Of a stretch of DNA of 33,026 nt, positions 27,580 through 33,026 are shown piece by piece. Position 1 is the stretch's first letter; the number at the start of each line of letters is the position of its first letter. This DNA is from Lachnospiraceae bacterium (lineage in GTDB: Bacteria; Bacillota; Clostridia; Lachnospirales; Lachnospiraceae): the NCBI GenBank assembly GCA_017449745.1, contig JAFTFD010000318.1, positions 1-33,026 of the forward strand, read 5' to 3'. The position numbers and the translations under genes were made by a program. The notes below the pieces were generated by a model. That model saw nothing but the letters and a program-made list of their open reading frames with translations. It was not told the DNA's origin and ran no database searches.

Positions 27580-29211
27580 TCATTTGTCTATCCAGCATCC
27601 GGACAGATCCCATGCCGCTGTGAACGGAACCTTTGCATTGTCATCATGTACATAATCATATTTGTAGATCGTGGATGTATTTACATACAGAGGGCGTCCA
27701 AACAGGCAGGAACCTTCTTCCGCATCATAGATCGCGGCCTGGAGCTCTCTTTCGAGCACATGCTTTTCCTCCGGGTCTGCGCAGGCACGGATCTCCTCAA
27801 GGAGATTCATCTCCTTATCCGGATGCTGGATGCCTTTTGCATAATAGGCACCGTCATAATCCAGATGACGGCCCATATAGAGACCAAGATCGGGGGAAAC
27901 TGTTGTCCAGTGAGGCATCAGTCCTTCCCATGTGCCGTCCATGTACATCTGGTTCTGTGTCGCCGCGTCAACGATCTGCATCTCGCAGTGAATACCAACA
28001 GCCTCCAGCATATTTGCGATAGCCGTCCACATATCAGACAGAGCACTGATCGTAACAAGGTTTGTTGTAAATCCGTCCGGATACCCAGCCTCCGCAAGAA
28101 TTTCCTTTGCGCGCTCAGGATCATATCTGTAGTGATTCAACTCATTGTTGTAGGTGATTGCACCGGTTGTCGCCCACTCGTCTGTGAGCTCCGCCGTTCC
28201 AAAGCGGAACGCGGCATTGAGAGCATCCACATCGATCGCATAGCACATTGCGCGACGGACTGCAGGGTCTGCCCAGGGACTGTCAAGCGCACTGTTGGGA
28301 ATCAGGCCAAGAGTTCCAATGCCCATTCCATTTGCATTATCTTCTTTAATATAGATTCCTGCACCATCCAGCTCAGACATAGTTGTCGGATCAGATACAT
28401 CGATCATATCGTATTCGCCTGCCAGGAACGCAGTCTTCTGAGTTGCAGTCTCCGTGACTGTCGTAATCTCTACGCTGTCCAGATAAGGCTTGCCTTCCTG
28501 CCAGTAATTGTCGTTTCTTGTGAAGATCGCATAGGCATTGTTTTCAAATTCGGACATCTGGAAAGGGCCTGTGCCGCAGGTGCCGGTATCAAGACTTGCG
28601 CGATTGTTCTTCACAGCGTCAGGGCTCATGTAAAAGACAAAGAATCCGACGGATTCAAGCGTGGAAGAATTATATTTCTCCATCACCATTTTGATATGCG
28701 TATCGTCGATGACCTCGCAGCTCTTGATATTCGCTGTTTCGGTTCTGCTGTTTGCCTGATATTCTTCGATATTGAATTTGACTGCCTCTGCATTGAACGG
28801 TGTCCCGTCAGCGAAGGAAACACCTTCACGAAGGGTCCATGTGATGCTGGGCTCTTCCGCATCCACAACCCAATCCGTCGCAAGGACGCCGACAAGGTTG
28901 CCTTCATTATCATATGTAAGCAGATTCTCGTAGGCGGTCGTCAGATAATACAGGTATGCATTTGCCGTAGCCATTGGTGTGTAGCCGGGAGTAGCGATAC
29001 CGTTTCCGTAACCAAAGCGAAGAGTTCCACCATATTTTGGTCCGCCTTCCGCCTCGGCAGGCGCTTCCTCCGGTGTCTCATCTCCGGCCGGTGCCGCTGT
29101 CTCCGCAGTATCGGAAGAAGCTGCCGGTGCAGATGATCCGGAACTGCAACCTGCAATGGTTGCTGCAGTCATTGCTGCTGCAAGTAATACCGCAAATAAT
29201 CTTTTTTTCAT
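27580..29211 (-). CDS. Extracellular solute-binding lipoprotein, family 5 (OppA/DppA type)
   Basis: The receptor of the importer, anchored outside the membrane by lipid. The signal peptide ends in the lipobox TIAGC with lipidated C22, followed by a Ser/Ala/Glu-rich linker to about 55. The mature part has the family 5 marks: LLTYDNEGNLVGVLATDW, ITWTLREGVSFADGTPFNAE and AMCYAIDVDALN. Family 5 proteins bind peptides, but several bind glycosides, nickel or opines; the neighbouring GH3 and LacI genes suggest a glycoside or glycoconjugate here. It is first in the operon, downstream of a promoter with two operators. AGGAGG 5 nt before the ATG fixes the start. Confidence 0.93.
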   Translation of the reverse strand: MKKRLFAVLLAAAMTAATIAGCSSGSSAPAASSDTAETAAPAGDETPEEAPAEAEGGPKYGGTLRFGYGNGIATPGYTPMATANAYLYYLTTAYENLLTYDNEGNLVGVLATDWVVDAEEPSITWTLREGVSFADGTPFNAEAVKFNIEEYQANSRTETANIKSCEVIDDTHIKMVMEKYNSSTLESVGFFVFYMSPDAVKNNRASLDTGTCGTGPFQMSEFENNAYAIFTRNDNYWQEGKPYLDSVEITTVTETATQKTAFLAGEYDMIDVSDPTTMSELDGAGIYIKEDNANGMGIGTLGLIPNSALDSPWADPAVRRAMCYAIDVDALNAAFRFGTAELTDEWATTGAITYNNELNHYRYDPERAKEILAEAGYPDGFTTNLVTISALSDMWTAIANMLEAVGIHCEMQIVDAATQNQMYMDGTWEGLMPHWTTVSPDLGLYMGRHLDYDGAYYAKGIQHPDKEMNLLEEIRACADPEEKHVLERELQAAIYDAEEGSCLFGRPLYVNTSTIYKYDYVHDDNAKVPFTAAWDLSGCWIDK

Positions 29212-29304
29212 TCTACCCTCCTTATTAGGTATGAATGCGCCGGGAGACCAGATCCTTTTCCCTTCCTTCCAGTCCCCTGGATTCCCGACATGTCAATGCT
29301 TTTA

Positions 29305-29320
29305 AGTACAACGCTGTACT
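29305..29320 (-). promoter_or_regulatory. LacI-type operator, downstream copy
   Basis: AGTACAACGCTGTACT is a near-palindrome with a central CG. It covers roughly +4 to +20 of the transporter operon, where a bound repressor would block initiation. It is identical to the copy at 29360-29375. Confidence 0.75.
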
Positions 29321-29330
29321 TGTTGATTAC

Positions 29331-29360
29331 ATTATATTACAGGCAATGAATCTCAGTCAA
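29331..29360 (-). promoter_or_regulatory. Promoter of the transporter operon
   Basis: On the minus strand TTGACT (29355-29360), an 18-nt spacer and a perfect TATAAT (29331-29336). It points at the binding-protein gene 120 nt downstream. The only other parts of the 400-nt gap are the two operators and the structured element at 29411-29547. Confidence 0.8.
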
Positions 29361-29375
29361 GTACAACGCTGTACT
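29360..29375 (-). promoter_or_regulatory. LacI-type operator, upstream copy
   Basis: A second copy of AGTACAACGCTGTACT, touching the -35. Its centre is 55 bp from that of the first copy, about five helical turns, so a looped repression complex is possible. Confidence 0.75.
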
Positions 29376-29410
29376 ATATTGTATTTTCGTCGTTCTGGAC
29401 AAAATACGAG

Positions 29411-29547
29411 ATATGAATTTGTGACATTCTGACAAGGAAACAGTAGGCGACACCGGGCTCCTGTTTCCTTGTGTGCCGGGCATGGCACAACAAAAGAACA
29501 CCCCCGCGTTTGTTGCGGAGACGTCCCTTTGGAAACTTAATTCATAT
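29411..29547. repeat. Structured inverted-repeat element of 137 bp (MITE or structured RNA)
   Basis: Perfect 9-bp ends ATATGAATT (29411-29419) and AATTCATAT (29539-29547) enclose a 12-bp perfect hairpin (ACAAGGAAACAG 29432-29443 with 29461-29472), a 6-bp hairpin (TGTGCC/GGCACA 29472-29489) and a small CCGC/GCGG hairpin. Together they can fold as a junction closed by the outer arms. There is no convincing gene inside. It lies between the amber-interrupted gene and the transporter promoter. Confidence 0.5.
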
Positions 29548-29613
29548 GTAGTCTGGGGGATCACTATTTGGGATACATTACTTTGAAGTGCCTTTTGCTT
29601 GCACCGAAAGATA

Positions 29614-30237
29614 TCATATTATTAGTGGAGACAAGAAACCTAATATCTCTGAAAGGTGCAAACCATCCCAAAAATGCATTATGAATTCTATGCTTTCGAC
29701 CTGAGAACGTTCAGATATATCCAGTTGGTTGTATGAATAGATAAAGGGATTCTTAGAACGTTTGCCAGGAGCTATATCCATAGGCATGCCTACCATAGGG
29801 AATGCCGACATCCCGTTAACATACAAATCCGTAAGAACAACTGTCGTATCTTGATTAGAATTATTCTCTACGAGCATCTGAATATATCCAGTGCCAATAT
29901 CCTGCTCACCTGGATACATATCTTTGTAGTCAATTATTCCAAGATATGTTACCTTGAACTGACCATCATCATATAGGACAACATTCTTCTCTTCAAGCTG
30001 AGATTCTTCTGTCACATTCGCTGTATCCTTTACCACTTGAATTTCTTCGATTGGCTGTTCTACTTCCTCTGGTTCAGACTGTTCCTATACTGATGGCTGC
30101 TCTGCAACACTTTCTGTCTTTTTCTCTTCTGTTTTCGTTTCAGATGAAGTTTCCAAACTTCCTATAATCAATCCTAACCCAATGAACAAAACGAAAACAG
30201 CTAAGACTACTTTTAAAAATCCTTTTACAAATTTCAT
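29614..30237 (-). pseudogene. Membrane-anchored extracellular protein gene with in-frame amber codon
   Basis: A frame of 207 codons begins at an ATG (30237) with a near-perfect GGAGGTG 6 nt upstream. Residues 1-27 are a hydrophobic anchor (VVLAVFVLFIGLGLIIGSL), followed by a Glu/Thr/Ser linker. TAG at 30085-30087 (codon 51) stops it. The same frame then continues for 156 codons with YLGIIDYKD, VENNSNQDTTVVLTDLYVNG and FIYSYNQLDI, a pattern like the DUF4352/DUF5067-type immunoglobulin-like domains of Lachnospiraceae. The product is therefore a 50-residue peptide, unless the codon is read through. The last residues (GFLSPLII) are unlike that fold, and the minus-one frame stays open further, so a second lesion near 29,665 is possible. 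An internal GTG at 30036 has no good RBS. Confidence 0.8.
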
Positions 30238-30255
30238 CGTTGCACCTCCATGCTT

Positions 30256-30282
30256 TTTCATAAGTATCCAACAATTATGAAA
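30256..30282. promoter_or_regulatory. Palindromic operator-like site upstream of the amber-interrupted gene
   Basis: Perfect 8-bp arms TTTCATAA and TTATGAAA, 11 nt apart, 20 nt before the ATG. The position suits a repressor site, but no regulator can be assigned. Confidence 0.4.
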
Positions 30283-30378
30283 GACATTACCAGTTGGAAA
30301 TCATCTGCATCAGCCAATAATAATATTGTGGAGCCTCATTATTTCGGAGGGCAAAAACAGCCTTGACCAACTTCATAA

Positions 30379-30504
30379 GTTCTAACACAAGCGCTCGAGG
30401 ATTTTTCACGGGCGCTTGCCATTCTTAGAACAAAGGGATGCGGTTGCCGCCAGTGCTATGAAGAAAAAACATATCGCCGTTCTGTCAAGATGGTTCATCA
30501 ATAA
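30379..30504 (+). pseudogene. Unidentified plus-strand gene tail with Cys cluster
   Basis: A 41-codon frame without a start, opening after a TAA and ending at TAA 30502-30504. It contains LAILRTKGCGCRQCYEEKTY, with a CxCxxC cluster. A strong terminator begins 1-3 nt after the stop, which is why I take it as the end of a lost gene rather than noise. No family is recognised. A large imperfect inverted repeat (GTTCTAA and TTAGAAC arms around a 10-bp CAAGCGC-type stem) overlaps it at 30379-30434. Confidence 0.25.
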
Positions 30505-30505
30505 G

Positions 30506-30541
30506 AAATACCGTCTCGGGAAAACCCGGGACGGTATTTTT
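30506..30541 (+). terminator. Strong hairpin terminator, probably bidirectional
   Basis: The 13-bp arms ATACCGTCTCGGG and CCCGGGACGGTAT (one T-G pair) with an AAAA loop are followed by TTTTTA on plus; the minus strand continues TTTCTTATT. It could also end the VirB4 transcript, which stops 230 nt away. Confidence 0.85.
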
Positions 30542-30583
30542 ATGCTTTCAGGTATGTATTAACAAAGCAACCTCAGAACTAAA

Positions 30584-30745
30584 AATTTAAACTTATTCGC
30601 CCTATTTTAAAATGTGGTCCCCACGTGACAATTCCGACAATTTAACTTATTCGGCACTTTTTAAAAAGTGGTTTTCTCGTGACAATTCAATCAATTTAAC
30701 TTATTTGGGGTTTCAAATTTTTTGGTTCCCGGAGCCGTACTTTTG
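30584..30745. repeat. Three tandem direct repeats of about 54 bp
   Basis: Copies start at 30584, 30639 and 30693, each beginning AATTTAA(A)CTTATT. The first two share CGTGACAATTC near their ends. Copy 2 holds the perfect 16-nt palindrome CACTTTTTAAAAAGTG; copy 1 has a weaker version and copy 3 is degenerate. The layout resembles iterons or a repeated regulator site. There is no gene in 30,542-30,772. Confidence 0.6.
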
Positions 30746-30772
30746 CCTTTCCCAATTTTCGTTCCAAGGGTC

Positions 30773-33026
30773 CTATCTCTCTGTCACCTTGGTCGAGAAG
30801 ATCTTATAGACAGAACTCTCCTTAGGGAAGCTGTTCGTAAACGGTATCACGCTGCTGCCTGTATAAAGGAGCCCTGTCCCTGCCGGTTTATCATTGATAT
30901 AGTCCTGCAGGTTTTCGCTGATGGAATACAGATCCGCCAGTGCAGCCCTGTCGATCTGGGACTGGTTCATCATAAGCAGGAAGTTGCAGTTGGAAAGGAT
31001 GGTTCTTGCATCCTCATTTGTAAGCAGGTCCTCAACGTTCTGTGTGATCCCGGTAGGAATGCCGCCCCATTTTCTTGCTCTCTTATAGACCATTTCTACG
31101 AACCTGGCCGACGTTTTTGTCTGGGTCAGGAGGTAAAACTCGTCGATATAGAACCATGTCCTCTTGCCCTTCTTTTTGTTCTCAATGATACGGTTCCAGA
31201 TATCATTCAGGCAGATCTGGAGGGCAAGTTCCTTCATCCCCGTTGTAATATCCTTGATATCATATACGACGAATCTTGCTTCTGTATTGACATTTGTCTG
31301 TTTTGCGAACAGGTCGTATGTTCCGATACAGTACATTTCAAGTGCCGCCGCGAGCGCCTGGGCCCTGGGCTCTTCCTGGGAGCGAAGTGCGTGATAGAAA
31401 TCAAGGAGTGTGGGCATCTGTTCCCTGTCGCATGTGATACGGTGGCCGTTCTTATCCCTTTTCTTGATCATCTGCTCCATATGCTCATAGTAGGGCTGGT
31501 AGATCTTGCGGCCGCATTTATGGATCATATTGATCATGATGGGATCGAGGTTGCCATGTCCAACGATCGTCTCGCAGATGGCCATGATGAAGTCGCATTT
31601 CGCAGCGACGGGATCCTCGTCGTACTGTACGTCCATATCCAGGGGGTTGATATGCGTATCAGACCCGATGGCAAGACGGATGACCTGCCCTCCGAAATGA
31701 TCGGCAAGGGGTTTATACTCACCCTCAGGATCAATAACAAATACATCATCATCTGTTCCGAGAAGCACTGCCAGGATCTCAGATTTGGCAATGAACGACT
31801 TACCGGAACCTGGCTTACCGAAAATAAGGCCGTTGTAGTTATCCGCAGAGAGCCTGTCGTAGAGGATCAGGTTCTTGGATACTGCATTCAATCCGTAGTA
31901 GATGCCATTTTCCTGGGAGAGCTCCTGTACGGAGAACGGCATAAACACCGCCGAGGCTTCCGTATTCAGCACGCGGTCAACGGAAAGGTCCATATTGGCA
32001 AGTGGCAGGGAGGAACGGAATCCGGATTCCTGCTGGTACATTAAGGGCTTGATATTGCAGAGGTATGTCACGCCGACAGACTTTAAGGAGGCAGAAAGCT
32101 GGTCCAGCTCCTCCAAAGAGTCTGCAAACAGTGTCATTACTACCGTCACCTTGAACAGCTTCTGGTTTCTCGACTGCATATCGTTGCGCAAGGCAAGTGC
32201 CTCATCTTCCGCTCTCTTCAGTTCCGGAGACATCATATCCATGGAATACCCGCCGCGCATGGCTTTTTTCTGCTGTCGGACGATATTCTCCCTGACATTC
32301 GTGATCTGGTCCTTTACCATTTTAGCTGCCTTATCATTAGGGATGGGCTGGTAAATGACACTGGTGAGCATATTGCAGGGGAGATCGGAAATATCCGTGA
32401 GGATATTGGTATTCATAAAGGACGGAAGGTTATCCAGATAGAAGCTCCTTGCATACATATCCCCGACCTGGAACATATTATGGGAAAATGAGATCCCGTT
32501 GGGAGCGATCAGATCCTTGGAAGTCAGTCCCGCCGCATTCACTGTCGCCAGGTTCATCTTGCCGTTCTTGGAAACGCCTGCGATCTTCTTATCAAACGGC
32601 ACCTCAATATCGTTATTGAAGATATCGTACAAAAGGGCCAGTCTTTCTTCGATGGTCATAGGCTCCACGTCCTGTTTATTGATACGGGCTACCTTGGATT
32701 TGACCTCGCTGTCGATACGCTTGAAAAGCATCGTGCCGTCCTGGATGTTGGGAGCCTGGATCGTGATGGTGAGGTACTTTTCCTTCTTCAGGTTGTTCCT
32801 GCCTTCGCTCATCTTATCCGCCAGCATCTCGTTGTACTCATCACGATAGCTGTTATACTTATCTCCCTTCGGCTTTAACAGGATCTTGTTCTTCACCACT
32901 TCCGGATTGATGGAGCGGTTATACATGGTCACTTCCGCCGTCATCGTTGCATCCACGCTGTTTAAAAGGCCCTCGTAGTCCAGGAACATGCTCTCCTGTA
33001 CGGACTGGTCCGCGATGGAGAAATTC
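30773..33026 (-). CDS. VirB4/TraE-like conjugal transfer ATPase, 5' end beyond the window
   Basis: ATPase that powers a type IV secretion system for DNA transfer, acting at the inner face of the membrane. The frame is open to the window edge, so the start is missing; at least 750 residues are present. Counting from the first in-window Met (32989), Walker A is GKPGSGKS (391-398), a second VirB4 mark is VFVIDPEGEYKPLADHFGG (416-434), and Walker B is TWFYIDE (611-617), followed by QTKTSARF and GIPTGITQNVEDLL. This pattern is that of the VirB4 proteins of Gram-positive integrative conjugative elements. Downstream genes normally found in such transfer operons are absent, since repeats and remnants follow instead. 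The operon therefore ends here or has been cut. Confidence 0.92.
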   Translation of the reverse strand, partial: NFSIADQSVQESMFLDYEGLLNSVDATMTAEVTMYNRSINPEVVKNKILLKPKGDKYNSYRDEYNEMLADKMSEGRNNLKKEKYLTITIQAPNIQDGTMLFKRIDSEVKSKVARINKQDVEPMTIEERLALLYDIFNNDIEVPFDKKIAGVSKNGKMNLATVNAAGLTSKDLIAPNGISFSHNMFQVGDMYARSFYLDNLPSFMNTNILTDISDLPCNMLTSVIYQPIPNDKAAKMVKDQITNVRENIVRQQKKAMRGGYSMDMMSPELKRAEDEALALRNDMQSRNQKLFKVTVVMTLFADSLEELDQLSASLKSVGVTYLCNIKPLMYQQESGFRSSLPLANMDLSVDRVLNTEASAVFMPFSVQELSQENGIYYGLNAVSKNLILYDRLSADNYNGLIFGKPGSGKSFIAKSEILAVLLGTDDDVFVIDPEGEYKPLADHFGGQVIRLAIGSDTHINPLDMDVQYDEDPVAAKCDFIMAICETIVGHGNLDPIMINMIHKCGRKIYQPYYEHMEQMIKKRDKNGHRITCDREQMPTLLDFYHALRSQEEPRAQALAAALEMYCIGTYDLFAKQTNVNTEARFVVYDIKDITTGMKELALQICLNDIWNRIIENKKKGKRTWFYIDEFYLLTQTKTSARFVEMVYKRARKWGGIPTGITQNVEDLLTNEDARTILSNCNFLLMMNQSQIDRAALADLYSISENLQDYINDKPAGTGLLYTGSSVIPFTNSFPKESSVYKIFSTKVTER

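Noticed and set aside
27424-29136. Plus-strand frame of 570 codons antisense to the binding-protein gene
   Set aside because: Its Cys/His/Arg-rich composition is typical of antisense reading, while the minus strand encodes a clear family 5 lipoprotein.
29337-29564. Minus-strand frame of 75 codons over the structured element
   Set aside because: It has no RBS, is built from inverted-repeat DNA, and overlaps the transporter promoter and upstream operator.
30379-30434. Integron attC site
   Set aside because: The outer arms GTTCTAA and TTAGAAC resemble attC ends, but the required GTTRRRY core is not present and there is no integron integrase.
30584-30745. CRISPR array
   Set aside because: There are only three diverging copies with no constant-repeat and unique-spacer pattern, and no cas genes in the window.
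30722-32044. Plus-strand frame of 440 codons antisense to VirB4
   Set aside because: The minus strand carries intact Walker motifs, and the plus frame has no family features.

Overview
The window looks like a Gram-positive anaerobe of the class Clostridia, most likely Lachnospiraceae. The signs are sortase-anchored surface proteins with CnaB repeats, strong GGAGG ribosome binding sites, a VirB4-type ATPase of the integrative/conjugative-element kind, and clostridial-style Opp and CaiB/AtuA gene sets. No species can be named from the sequence, and there are no rRNA or tRNA genes. Nearly every gene is on the minus strand.

Layout. (A) 1-12,070 has the character of a mobile element: a Glu/Pro-rich wall protein, a 1,608-residue adhesin with a predicted thioester domain and ten CnaB repeats, and a DnaE-type DNA polymerase III alpha subunit with a coiled-coil insert. 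All three are preceded by the same 12-nt motif, so they probably share control. A 58-residue basic protein with a good RBS and a perfect terminator runs the other way from dnaE. (B) 12,070-12,545 is a graveyard: a fragment of a YdjM-like metal-dependent hydrolase and an unidentified plus-strand tail. (C) 12,545-18,151 is an acyl-CoA operon (CaiB CoA-transferase, two-piece AtuA, thiolase) with a divergent LysR regulator whose promoter overlaps a LysR-type dyad. (D) 18,266-29,375 is a transporter locus (family 5 binding protein, OppB, OppC, OppD, OppF, a CocE/S15-type hydrolase, a LacI regulator and a GH3 beta-glucosidase broken by two lesions). Its promoter is bracketed by two identical 16-bp operators with the central CG of LacI-family sites. 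(E) 29,400-30,770 holds a 137-bp structured inverted-repeat element, a membrane-anchored protein gene with an internal amber codon, a decayed plus-strand gene tail with a terminator, and about 54-bp tandem repeats. (F) From 30,773 to the right edge is a VirB4/TraE-like conjugation ATPase.

How it fits together. Blocks A and F are the sort of genes carried by a conjugative element (transfer ATPase, adhesins that may help mating or host contact, its own replicative polymerase). Blocks C and D are catabolic and could be cargo in that element, or chromosomal DNA next to it; the sequence alone does not decide. The best mechanistic inference is the LacI circuit of block D. The most unusual items are the thioester/CnaB adhesin, the DnaE insert, the shared promoter motif and the structured repeats of block E.
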